DNA of 64,000 nucleotides, taken from Methanobrevibacter thaueri. Lineage in GTDB: Archaea > Methanobacteriota > Methanobacteria > Methanobacteriales > Methanobacteriaceae. The position numbers were made by a program, and so were the translations under genes. The stretch spans positions 68,045 through 132,044 of the forward strand of contig NZ_SUTJ01000001.1 of NCBI RefSeq assembly GCF_015062915.1, in the 5' to 3' direction. Below the pieces are notes generated by a model that made no database searches, was not told where the DNA came from, and saw only the letters and a list, made by a program, of their open reading frames with translations. Every line of letters begins with the position of its first letter. Position 1 is the stretch's first letter. This document shows, in pieces, positions 9,069-16,564 of this stretch.

Positions 9069-9172
9069 AAATATTGATAATAGTGCCGTAAACTATTTGC
9101 CAAAAATAACATTTAATGATGAATTCAATGGAAAGAAAATTACAATTAGGAGAAACGGAGTATAAATATGAC
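9067..9172 (+). pseudogene. Remnant of a second JAB-like gene
   Basis: Between the two small genes is DNA matching two separate parts of the 220-residue gene. Positions 9103-9141 encode 'KITFNDEFNGKKIT', against 'KITFDDDEFKGKKIA' in the intact gene at residues 94-108. Directly after, 9142-9172 matches the very end of the intact gene at 8866-8898, including the ribosome binding region and the overlap with the next ATG, but in another frame. The part encoding the metal-binding motif is gone. The simplest reading is a tandem duplication of a two-gene cassette, followed by an internal deletion of about 330 bases in the second copy. Confidence 0.7.
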
Positions 9173-9344
9173 AAAACAAAACATTGAGTATGCTTGCAGA
9201 AAAAAAATAAGAAATCCTAAAGCCATTGATAAAATAAGAAAGCAAGCAAAGGACCCTAATCTATTACATGGAAAAGAAGCAATCAAGGCATTATATGATG
9301 AAAAAGGTATGAAATTGAACCTTGATAACTTTCCATCCTTATAA
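9168..9344 (+). CDS. Small protein B of tandem pair, 58 residues
   Basis: Paralogue of the 58-residue protein at 8892, with the same length and the same pattern (Y8, C10, K12, I14, P17, 'DPN', 'GKE'). The ATG at 9168 is preceded by GGAGTATAAAT, a copy of the ribosome binding region of the first cassette. The C-terminal half has drifted more than the N-terminal half. It ends four bases before the convergent aldo/keto reductase gene. It keeps an intact frame although its cassette partner is destroyed, which hints at selection for the small protein itself. Function unknown. Confidence 0.65.
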   Translation: MTKQNIEYACRKKIRNPKAIDKIRKQAKDPNLLHGKEAIKALYDEKGMKLNLDNFPSL

Positions 9345-9348
9345 TATT

Positions 9349-10206
9349 TCATGATTTTTTAACTTCAACCACCTCATCAAACCATTCCACCATTTCAGGA
9401 TCAGTATGGTCAAAGAACATGCTTTCTGATTTATCCAAGCTCATTATTTCAAGCATATCCTCCTCATCCAATGCAAAGTCAAACACGTCAATATTTTCAG
9501 CCATCCTTTCCTTATTAGTGGATTTGCACAGGACCACAACACTTCTCTCTATAAGCCATCGAAGAATCACCTGTGCGGGAGTCTTATTATTCTTTTCACC
9601 AATTTTAACCAATGTTTCGTTGGCAAACATCCCTTGCATTCCCCCTCCAAATGGAGCCCATGCAGACATTTGAACACCGTTTTTCTCCATGTTCGCCTGA
9701 GCGAGGTATTGTGCATGGAATGGATTGGTTTCAACCTGATTGACTGCAGGAATTATTTTGCGTCCAAATAAGCAGATATCTGTTAATCTGTCCTGATAAA
9801 AGTTTGAAACACCAATGGCTCTGATTAATCCCTCTTCATACAAGTCCTCTAAAGCACGGTAAGCACCGTAGTAATCTGAAAACGGCTGGTGCAGCAACAC
9901 GAGGTCAATGTAGTCCAGTCCTAATTTTTCCATGGACTCTAAAACGGAAGCCCTGCATTTATCATAAGCGTAATTTTCTATCCATACCTTTGTTGTGATG
10001 AACAGCTCTTCTCTTGGTATGCCACACTCTGCAATGGCCTCACCGACTTCTTTTTCATTTAAATAGCTTTGAGCAGTATCTATTAATCTGTATCCAACAT
10101 CAATTGCATCCAGAACTGTCTGTTTTGTTTCCTCTGGTGGAATTTGATATGTTCCAAAACCTAAAATCGGCATTTTTACGCCATTGTTCAGAGTCAAGTA
10201 ATGCAT
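9349..10206 (-). CDS. Aldo/keto reductase, AKR family (285 residues)
   Basis: An NAD(P)H-dependent TIM-barrel reductase of carbonyl compounds. The start 'NNGVKMPILGFGTYQI', 'GYRLIDTAQSYLNEKEVGEAI' (catalytic D43 and Y48) and 'FITTKVW' (K73), then 'LDYIDLVLLHQP' (catalytic His) and the NADP-binding C-terminal 'CKSTNKERMAENIDVFDF', are all present. The length is normal for AKR3/AKR5-type enzymes. The ATG is at 10206, 8 bases after the stop of the ferredoxin-type reductase upstream, with AGGTGAT between, so it is co-transcribed. It is clearly paralogous to the protein encoded at 12290-13129. The natural substrate cannot be read from sequence. Confidence 0.9.
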   Translation of the reverse strand: MHYLTLNNGVKMPILGFGTYQIPPEETKQTVLDAIDVGYRLIDTAQSYLNEKEVGEAIAECGIPREELFITTKVWIENYAYDKCRASVLESMEKLGLDYIDLVLLHQPFSDYYGAYRALEDLYEEGLIRAIGVSNFYQDRLTDICLFGRKIIPAVNQVETNPFHAQYLAQANMEKNGVQMSAWAPFGGGMQGMFANETLVKIGEKNNKTPAQVILRWLIERSVVVLCKSTNKERMAENIDVFDFALDEEDMLEIMSLDKSESMFFDHTDPEMVEWFDEVVEVKKS

Positions 10207-10214
10207 CTAATCAC

Positions 10215-11363
10215 CTAAAACCCGAACAGGTCCTGTGCGTCAAGCATCACATCAACAATATGGACATTGAATGGACAGCGTGGCTCGCAGTCTCCGCATG
10301 CTATACAGTCGGTAGCATTGTATTTTAGATTGTTATAATGCTCCTGGATGCTTGCCGGCACTTCATCCTGATTTTTGGCCAAGTCAAATAGTTTGTTAAC
10401 CATTGCAATATCGATTTCACTGGTACATGGTGCGCAGTGTCCGCAATATGTGCACTGACCGTCAAATGAGTGTTTTGGAGCATTCCTTAAAACGCTTGCA
10501 TAATCCTTTTCGGCTTCGGTTGCATCACAGTATTTAAGTGATTCCTCCAGTTCTGAAACTGTCTTGACCCCTACAAAGATGCTGTCAACACCTTTCTGCT
10601 CCAGGCAGTAATGTATGCATTGAACGGGAGTAAGTGCAACACCGAAAGGTGAGGTTTCATCAGACAGGAGATTACCTCCTGCAAATCCTTTCATCACTGT
10701 GAGTGCTGTTCCGTTTTTCTCACAGGTTTCATACAATTCCGCCCTGATAGGATTCAAGCTTGAAAACTCATCATCATATGCATCATCCTTTCTGTACTCC
10801 TCAATGTCATCCATCACGCCGAACATGTCAAATGCAGGATTTATTGAAAACATCAGAAGTTCAATTTCGGGATTTTTTGCAGCTAACAATCCGATTTCAG
10901 GATTGTGTGTACTGAATCCTATGTGTGCGATTGTTCCTTCCTCTTTCAGCTTGCGGACATATTCAATGAACGGTCCGTTCATGATTTCCTCATAGTCTTC
11001 CATTTGGTCGACATAATGGATCATTCCAAAGTCAAGCACATCCAGCTGGAAACGTTCCATAAAGTCTTCAAAGGCTGGAATCACCTTATCCATTTCACGG
11101 GTTCTTACATACTGGTTGTTTTGCCATGTGGCACCGATGTGGCCTTGAATGACCCAGTTTTCACGATTAGGCTTTATGGCCTTGCCCAGGTGTGAGCGCA
11201 CGTCAGGTTCACTCATCCAGCAGTCCACAAAGTTAATTCCATTAGCTTCACATGCCTTGATGAGTTCCTCAGTGTCTTCATAAGGTCTTTCAACTAAAAA
11301 TTCTGCACCAAAGGCTATTTCTGATACCTTGATGCCGGTGTTTCCCAGTTCACGATATTGCAT
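10215..11363 (-). CDS. Aldo/keto reductase with C-terminal ferredoxin domain
   Basis: 382 residues from the ATG at 11363, which has GGAGAT 9 bases upstream; a TTG further upstream overlaps that binding site. The N-terminal 270 residues form an AKR barrel ('YRELGNTGIKVSEIAFGAEFL'). The C-terminal part holds cysteine motifs 'CTYCGHCAPC' and 'CIACGDCEPRCPF', the pattern of 4Fe-4S cluster binding. Such proteins couple a reductase barrel to an iron-sulfur electron relay and are common in methanogens and anaerobes; the partner and substrate are unknown. It lies upstream of and close to the aldo/keto reductase at 9349 in the same orientation. Confidence 0.88.
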   Translation of the reverse strand: MQYRELGNTGIKVSEIAFGAEFLVERPYEDTEELIKACEANGINFVDCWMSEPDVRSHLGKAIKPNRENWVIQGHIGATWQNNQYVRTREMDKVIPAFEDFMERFQLDVLDFGMIHYVDQMEDYEEIMNGPFIEYVRKLKEEGTIAHIGFSTHNPEIGLLAAKNPEIELLMFSINPAFDMFGVMDDIEEYRKDDAYDDEFSSLNPIRAELYETCEKNGTALTVMKGFAGGNLLSDETSPFGVALTPVQCIHYCLEQKGVDSIFVGVKTVSELEESLKYCDATEAEKDYASVLRNAPKHSFDGQCTYCGHCAPCTSEIDIAMVNKLFDLAKNQDEVPASIQEHYNNLKYNATDCIACGDCEPRCPFNVHIVDVMLDAQDLFGF

Positions 11364-11432
11364 AAAAATAATCTCCAAAAAATATGTTACAATAATATTT
11401 ATAGTTAAAAATAGAAAAAGTTAATGGAAAAA

Positions 11433-12287
11433 TTATTGGATTTGAATATCCATTTTTCCACTGTTGATGGCAGCGATTGTACCGCCGTCAATGAGAAGGT
11501 CAATTCCTGTGATGAAACCAGCCTTTTCGGATAATAAGAATTCACTGGCAAATGCAATTTCATCTGAGGTTCCAACCCTTTTGGCACCGCAGACATCAAT
11601 CATTGCCTGGTATCCTTCGCCGTTTGCTTCAAATTCATCATAAGCCAATGGTGTTACGATGATTCCTGGGCTGATTGTGTTTATTCTTGCACCTCTTTCA
11701 GCCCAGGAGTCTGCTGAAGCGTATTGCACTCTCAATTGGTTTGCTCTTTTGGAGACAACATATGCCACTCCAGAGTTTACAATAACATCCTCTTTTAGAC
11801 AATCCAGGTCTTTCAGCTCATCGGTTGGTGTTACCCTGAGAAGATGCTCATCCTCTTTTGTGAGAGGAGACGGCATGTAACCTGTCATTGAGGATATGAT
11901 TAATCCTGCTCCTCCTCTTGCCATCACTTTTCCGAACTCATCCACTGCATAGGATGTTCCAATCAAGTCCAGGTCAATGATGTGCTGTGGGTTTGCCTGG
12001 TTTGGTGATGCTCCTGCTGTGTCAATGAAATACATTACTGGACCGAGTGATGCTGCCTTTTCGGCCAGTGCCTTGATTGAGTCAAGATCCATTGCATTTG
12101 TAACCTGTGTTTCAACGTCATATCCTGAATAGGTCAAGTCATGCTTGAGGGTCACCAGCTTTTCCTCGTTGATGTCTGCAAGCAGTATTTTCTTTCCTGC
12201 TGAGATTCTTTTGATTATTGCAAGTCCCATGTCTCCTGCGCCTAAAAGCACAACTACTTCCTTATTGTGATTTAAATCGAAATTCAT
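11433..12287 (-). CDS. Short-chain dehydrogenase/reductase (SDR)
   Basis: 284 residues. The N-terminal nucleotide-binding loop is 'VVVLLGAGDMGLAIIKRI', a GxGxxG pattern rather than the classical TGxxxGxG, followed by 'ILLADINEEKL' and 'YFIDTAGASP'. The active site shows 'SSMTGYMPS' and, about 40 residues later, 'YVVSKRANQL' (Y-x3-K). 'GARINTISPGIIVTPL' and a C-terminal 'GFITGIDLLIDGG' are also typical SDR features. The ATG at 12287 lies two bases after the TAA of the upstream aldo/keto reductase, with GGGGTAT as ribosome binding site, so the two are an operon. Substrate unknown. Confidence 0.88.
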   Translation of the reverse strand: MNFDLNHNKEVVVLLGAGDMGLAIIKRISAGKKILLADINEEKLVTLKHDLTYSGYDVETQVTNAMDLDSIKALAEKAASLGPVMYFIDTAGASPNQANPQHIIDLDLIGTSYAVDEFGKVMARGGAGLIISSMTGYMPSPLTKEDEHLLRVTPTDELKDLDCLKEDVIVNSGVAYVVSKRANQLRVQYASADSWAERGARINTISPGIIVTPLAYDEFEANGEGYQAMIDVCGAKRVGTSDEIAFASEFLLSEKAGFITGIDLLIDGGTIAAINSGKMDIQIQ

Positions 12288-12289
12288 AA

Positions 12290-13129
12290 TTATACCCCAA
12301 ATTGTGAGATTGATTCTACAAATTCTGGTGTGTCAATGTATGCTATTGGCTCACCGGTTTCAAGTTCTTTAATCTTTTCCATGTCCTCATCGCTTAGTTC
12401 AAAATCGAAAACGTTGAAGTTCTCTTCCATTCTTTCAGGTTTTGTGGATTTTGGAAATACTATTATTCCCCTTTGAATGATCCATCTTATGATTACCTGT
12501 GCCACTGATTTTCCGTATTTTTCACCTATTTCAGCTAAAAGTGGGTTTTTGAATATTCCGTTTCTTCCCTCTGCAAGTGGCCCCCATGATTCAATCAGGG
12601 TTCCAAATTTTGCGTGGAAGTCTTCTGTTCCTTGCTGCTGGTAGAATGGGTTGATTTCTATTTGATTCACCATTGGTTTTATCTTGCTGTGGATGGCAAG
12701 GTTTGTGAATCTGGTTTCGGTAAAGTTGCATACTCCAATCGCTTTTACCTTTCCTTCCTCGTATAGCTCTTCCATTGCTCTCCATGTTCCGAACACGTCA
12801 CCGATGTTTTGATGGATTAAATATAAGTCAATGTAGTCTGTCTGTAATTTCTTCAATGATTCCTCACAGGCTTTTTTGGTTTGCTCATATCCATGATGGG
12901 AATGCCATACCTTTGTGGTTATGAAGAATTCATCACGGTCAATTCCGCTTTCTGCAATTGCTTGACCCACTCCTTCCTCATTCATGTATGCCTGTGCTGT
13001 GTCAAAGTGTCTGTATCCTTCTTCAATCGCTTTTGAAACTGCATCCTTGGTTTCATTCGGCAGTATTTGAAATACTCCAAATCCAAGTTGGGGCACTTCA
13101 ACACCGTTTGATAATTTTACATATTCCAT
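12290..13129 (-). CDS. Aldo/keto reductase (279 residues)
   Basis: From the ATG preceded by AGGTGAAAATT; the in-frame GTG 9 bases upstream is part of that ribosome binding site. The N-terminus 'LSNGVEVPQLGFGVFQI', 'EGYRHFDTAQAYMNEEGVGQAI' and 'FITTKVWHSH', 'TDYIDLYLIHQ' and 'FPKSTKPERMEENFNVFDF' are all AKR signatures with catalytic Asp, Tyr, Lys and His in place. It aligns end to end with the gene at 9349. It heads a leftward operon with the SDR gene and is divergent from the MFS/MarR pair, so the operators in the shared promoter region may control both sides. Confidence 0.9.
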   Translation of the reverse strand: MEYVKLSNGVEVPQLGFGVFQILPNETKDAVSKAIEEGYRHFDTAQAYMNEEGVGQAIAESGIDRDEFFITTKVWHSHHGYEQTKKACEESLKKLQTDYIDLYLIHQNIGDVFGTWRAMEELYEEGKVKAIGVCNFTETRFTNLAIHSKIKPMVNQIEINPFYQQQGTEDFHAKFGTLIESWGPLAEGRNGIFKNPLLAEIGEKYGKSVAQVIIRWIIQRGIIVFPKSTKPERMEENFNVFDFELSDEDMEKIKELETGEPIAYIDTPEFVESISQFGV

Positions 13130-13138
13130 AATTTTCAC

Positions 13139-13229
13139 CTAAAGTTTTATATAATAATAAATTGAAAATTACTATATATAAATCTTTCCTTATGAAAGAG
13201 TTATCTATTGAAAGTGTTTGGAGATTAAC
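13139..13229. promoter_or_regulatory. Divergent promoter region with candidate MarR operator
   Basis: The region separates the leftward reductase operon from the rightward MFS-MarR operon. A rightward TATA box, CTATATATAAATC, lies at about 13172-13184. Immediately after it is CTTTCCTTATGAAAG at 13184-13198, an inverted repeat with 5-base arms, and GAAAG recurs at about 13214. A leftward TATA-like GTTTTATATAA also lies near its start. A repeat between TATA box and transcription start is the usual archaeal repressor position. The downstream MarR protein is the natural candidate to bind it. Confidence 0.45.
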
Positions 13230-14381
13230 ATGAAAAATGAAAACTTAATAATTTACATCATGATGTTGGGTACTTTTGGAGTATTAAGTACCGAAATGGG
13301 AGTTGTTGGAATACTTCCCCAAATAGCGCAATACTTCCACGTTGACATTACACAGGCAGGACTCTTCGTGAGCCTGTTCGCACTTACAATCGCAATTTGC
13401 GGAATATTCATGCCATTGGTATTCTCAAGGTTCGACCGAAAGAAAAGTTTCATCCTTGTTTTGGCAGTGTTCACAGTATTCTCCACAATCGGAGCATTCG
13501 TGACCGATTTCAACATTGCACTAATCTGCAGAGTCATCCCTGCAATATTCCATCCTATATACTGCGGTTTGGCATTGACAGTCGCTGCTGAAATCGTATC
13601 CCCTGAAAAGGCACAGGATGCTGTGAGCAAGGTCATCATGGGAGTGTCCGCAGGAATGATCATTGGTGTGCCAATCACCACATTCGTTGCAACAAACCTC
13701 GGATACCAGTATTCAATGCTCTGGTTCAGCCTTGTTACATTCATTGCCTTAATAGCTACAATAATATTCTTCCCCACATTACCTGGAAAAGAGCAATCCT
13801 ACGGAAACCAGGTGAAGGTGGCAACAACAGGAGTGTTCATAATATCAATTTTGGGAGTCATATTTTTAAATGGAGGAATGTACACCGCATACTCATACAT
13901 TTCCGAGTTTTTAAACACAATGACAGGCATTTTTGGAACAGAGCTGAGCATAGTGCTGTTCATATATGGTGTAGCTTCAATCGTTGGAAATTGGGCCGGA
14001 GCCAAGCTGCTCAACAGTAAAACAAACCTTACCGTTTTGACATTTCCAATAATATTTTCCATACTGATGATTGGAATGTTTACTTTAAGCGGCATTAAAA
14101 TACCAATAATAGTTCTAATGGTATTCTGGGGATTGCTTGCAGGTATCGGTAATGATATCTCACAGTACTGGATGGTGTCCGCAGCACCTGATGCACCTGA
14201 ATTTGCAAATGGAATATTCCTGAGCATGGGAAATGTCGGCGTTACCCTAGGAACCACAATTGCCGGAGCGGTCGTTGCGGGAATGGGCGTTCAGTATGTG
14301 ATGCTTGCAGCCATTGCAGTAATGATTATTGACTTGATACTGTTATTTACCAGAACCAACAGATACAAAATTGAGGCTTGA
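13230..14381 (+). CDS. MFS exporter, drug:H+ antiporter type
   Basis: 383 residues from the ATG at 13230; GGAGAT lies upstream and an earlier TTG is part of that site. Twelve hydrophobic segments are visible. The loop after helix 2 reads 'LVFSRFDRKKSFIL', a variant of the G-x-L-a-D-R-x-G-R-K motif of the major facilitator superfamily. The start 'MMLGTFGVLSTEMGVVGILPQIAQ' resembles the sugar/drug efflux (AraJ/YdhP-like) branch. It sits in the cytoplasmic membrane. The MarR gene begins two bases after its stop, so regulator and pump are co-expressed, the usual arrangement for an inducible exporter. Confidence 0.9.
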   Translation: MKNENLIIYIMMLGTFGVLSTEMGVVGILPQIAQYFHVDITQAGLFVSLFALTIAICGIFMPLVFSRFDRKKSFILVLAVFTVFSTIGAFVTDFNIALICRVIPAIFHPIYCGLALTVAAEIVSPEKAQDAVSKVIMGVSAGMIIGVPITTFVATNLGYQYSMLWFSLVTFIALIATIIFFPTLPGKEQSYGNQVKVATTGVFIISILGVIFLNGGMYTAYSYISEFLNTMTGIFGTELSIVLFIYGVASIVGNWAGAKLLNSKTNLTVLTFPIIFSILMIGMFTLSGIKIPIIVLMVFWGLLAGIGNDISQYWMVSAAPDAPEFANGIFLSMGNVGVTLGTTIAGAVVAGMGVQYVMLAAIAVMIIDLILLFTRTNRYKIEA

Positions 14382-14383
14382 AA

Positions 14384-14827
14384 ATGACACTTCCATCTCA
14401 ATTCACACAGGAAAACACTGAAAACATCTTCATCTACCATTATGTTGAGGAAATGATAGCAAATTATGGCAGATACTTGAAAGAGGAACTAGAAGAAACC
14501 GATATTAAACGTTCAGAAATTCCATTCCTTATTAGGATCAGATTCAAAGGCAAGACAACACAAAAGGAACTGGTGGAACTGTTCAAGGTCAGTGAGGGAT
14601 ACACCGCCAAACTATTGAGGAAATTCGAGGACAACGGTTACATCACAAGATGCGAGGATCCATCAAACAGGCGCAAAAAGATTGTTGAGTTGACTGACAA
14701 GGGGATGGAAAAAACAGATGAGCTTTTTGAATTCATTGGCAATTGGGAGAAAAACGTTACATCAAAAATGACTGATGAGGAAGTTAAACTCCTGAAAAGA
14801 TTATTATTTAAAGTAGTTGAGCCATAA
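14384..14827 (+). CDS. MarR-family transcriptional regulator
   Basis: 147 residues from the ATG at 14384; a TTG 6 bases earlier is in frame but lies inside the MFS stop region. The winged helix-turn-helix covers about residues 50-110, with 'TTQKELVELFKVSEGYTAKLLRKFEDNGYI' as the helix pair and 'RCEDPSNRRKKIVELTDKG' as the wing, a MarR hallmark. Flanking helices give the dimer interface. These proteins usually repress their own operon and release DNA on binding a small phenolic or hydrophobic ligand. Being co-transcribed with the exporter and next to reductases, it probably senses an exported or reduced compound. Confidence 0.9.
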   Translation: MTLPSQFTQENTENIFIYHYVEEMIANYGRYLKEELEETDIKRSEIPFLIRIRFKGKTTQKELVELFKVSEGYTAKLLRKFEDNGYITRCEDPSNRRKKIVELTDKGMEKTDELFEFIGNWEKNVTSKMTDEEVKLLKRLLFKVVEP

Positions 14828-14836
14828 TTAATATTG

Positions 14837-15856
14837 ATGTATACTAAGGAATTCATTCTGGATGAGGTCAACGGAATCAGAGATGAGATTGGCCATGACA
14901 AGGTCAACATTTTCATTGAGGAGATGTACTTCAATGAGGACACCAATGAACTGTGGATAATAACCGAGGACCGTCCCGACAAATCCGCAATCATCGGAAA
15001 GGGTGGATGGGTTGTCGGAAAGCTCAGGGAAAGGCTTGGCCTTGAAAGTATACATGTTGAGTCCTATGGGGACTTCCTGAACAAGGAATATAAATTAAAA
15101 TTATCTAAAAAGACTGTTGAGAATCTTGACTTGAATTCAGTGGGTCTTGAAAACCTGAAAATAACCATTGAAAACAAGTTGGACAACATTTACAGTTTTA
15201 ATTTTGATGATTACTTTAAGAAGAATGAATTTGAAGAATCTTCAGATACTGAAGCTGTTGTTGCACTGTCAGGTGGTGTTGACAGCAGTTTTTCACTTAT
15301 TTTAGCAAAGAAATTGGGTTTCAATCCTGTTGCTGTTACAGTTGATCCGGGAACCATCATCCTGCCGAAGCAATTCAAGGAAAACATCAAGTTGATTACC
15401 GAATCTCTTGATATCACTCATGAGTATATCAGTGCGGATTACTCTGAGGTTATTTCCGAATCATTTACAGGTAAGCTTCATCCATGTGGAAGATGCTCCA
15501 AGAACACTTCCGAACTGGTTAAGCAATATGCAAAAGATAACAAAATACCAATAATTGTCTTTGGTGATATGCTTGCAACAGGTAGCCAATGCATAAATCT
15601 GCAAGAGGATTCATTATATCGATTGAACCTTCCGGCAAGTTTAAGTGTTGGCAAGCAAGAGATAAAATCCTTAATCGGAAACTATGATTTAAAGACATTC
15701 AAAGGATTCGGATGTCCGCTATTGTATGAGGTTCACAGGAAATTCCCATACATGAAGAAATTCTCCATACAAAGGATACTTAGGGAGACCCGTTCAGGAG
15801 CACTGGAACCCGGCGAGGCACTTGACTTAATATGGAGTTTTTATAAAACCAAGTAA
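14837..15856 (+). CDS. KH-domain/PP-loop ATPase, putative RNA-modifying enzyme
   Basis: 339 residues from the ATG at 14837, 9 bases after the MarR gene. Residues 50-66 ('SAIIGKGGWVVGKLRER') form a type II-like KH motif for RNA binding. A PP-loop ATPase domain follows, with 'SGGVDSS' at 145-151, which binds ATP and activates a substrate by adenylation. 'CGRC' at 217-220 and C293 in 'GFGCPLL' may bind zinc, a cluster or carry sulfur, as in TtcA/ThiI-like tRNA thiolases. Family relatives are archaeal 'ATP-pyrophosphatase' proteins of unassigned substrate. RNA thiolation or another tRNA modification is the likely role but is inference. It shows no obvious link to the exporter upstream. Confidence 0.7.
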   Translation: MYTKEFILDEVNGIRDEIGHDKVNIFIEEMYFNEDTNELWIITEDRPDKSAIIGKGGWVVGKLRERLGLESIHVESYGDFLNKEYKLKLSKKTVENLDLNSVGLENLKITIENKLDNIYSFNFDDYFKKNEFEESSDTEAVVALSGGVDSSFSLILAKKLGFNPVAVTVDPGTIILPKQFKENIKLITESLDITHEYISADYSEVISESFTGKLHPCGRCSKNTSELVKQYAKDNKIPIIVFGDMLATGSQCINLQEDSLYRLNLPASLSVGKQEIKSLIGNYDLKTFKGFGCPLLYEVHRKFPYMKKFSIQRILRETRSGALEPGEALDLIWSFYKTK

Positions 15857-16040
15857 TTAATATTTAACATTTATTTTTTAAAAAAAGTCATGATTGTTGT
15901 GTAGAGATAAAAATAGAAGCTGAGCTTTACTTATTGAATTCATTGAGGAACAATTAATAAGTTTTCTATTAATATCTCACTTCACAACATCATGCTTCAG
16001 TAATCAAGGATTACCTCCGCAATTATAATTTTGTTCGTTA

Positions 16041-16069
16041 GACTATATAAAGTTTAGGTATGCCTAAAC
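16041..16069 (-). promoter_or_regulatory. Orphan iron-box promoter in a convergent gap
   Basis: Positions 16052-16069 hold GTTTAGGTATGCCTAAAC, perfect 7-base arms around a 4-base centre, matching the DtxR/IdeR-type iron box pattern. On the minus strand it is followed directly by the TATA box CTTTATATAGTC. Further down, near 16010, is GCGGAGGTAAT, a strong ribosome binding site followed by TTG-ATT-ACT-GAA-GCA-TGA. No gene lies there: the surrounding genes converge on this gap (15857-16094). It may be the promoter remnant of a lost iron-regulated gene or may drive a short RNA. Confidence 0.5.
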
Positions 16070-16094
16070 AATTTTTGATTGAAAAAAAATATAA

Positions 16095-16553
16095 TTATTG
16101 AATGGATTCAATAATTTCATTAACAGGATTTGTACGATTGTCCAAATTATCATGAACCGGAAAAGTGTAAATCATCATGTATGATGAATTGCCCTCATCA
16201 AAAGTGTAAAAAGAGAAATAAGACTCGTTTTTCTTGAAATTCTGATGATTAATGTCCAAACCATTTTCTGAAGTGTAGTTTTCCTCAGACAGGAATGTGA
16301 AACCGGAGGACAAACGACTGTTTTTCTCCAGGATAGGATTTGAGGACTCTACCTGAATGACGCTAATTGTATAATTGTCCGAACCATCATACTTCAATAT
16401 ACATGAATCGTCAGTGGTTTTGTTGATTGAGTAGTTTCCAGGAATGTCAAAGGAGATGCCTGAAACCTTAACCTCTTCAGCAAAAATAATAGAAGTGCTT
16501 GAAGCCAATAGGAAAACAACAAGCAAAGCTAAAATTATTTTATTGAAATTCAT
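16095..16553 (-). CDS. Secreted/cell-surface protein of unknown function
   Basis: 152 residues. It starts with a clear signal peptide: 'MNFNKIILALLVVFLLASST' followed by a likely cleavage after 'SIIFAEE'. The mature part resembles PsbP-like or small secreted proteins of Methanobrevibacter, with 'VSGISFDIPGNYSI' near the N-terminus and several Asn/Ser/Thr sites that could be glycosylated. No catalytic motif was seen. Its start is about 10 bases from the stop of the upstream argH gene, so it might share the argH transcript, although the functions look unrelated. Confidence 0.65.
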   Translation of the reverse strand: MNFNKIILALLVVFLLASSTSIIFAEEVKVSGISFDIPGNYSINKTTDDSCILKYDGSDNYTISVIQVESSNPILEKNSRLSSGFTFLSEENYTSENGLDINHQNFKKNESYFSFYTFDEGNSSYMMIYTFPVHDNLDNRTNPVNEIIESIQ

Positions 16554-16564
16554 AAAATCCCCAG

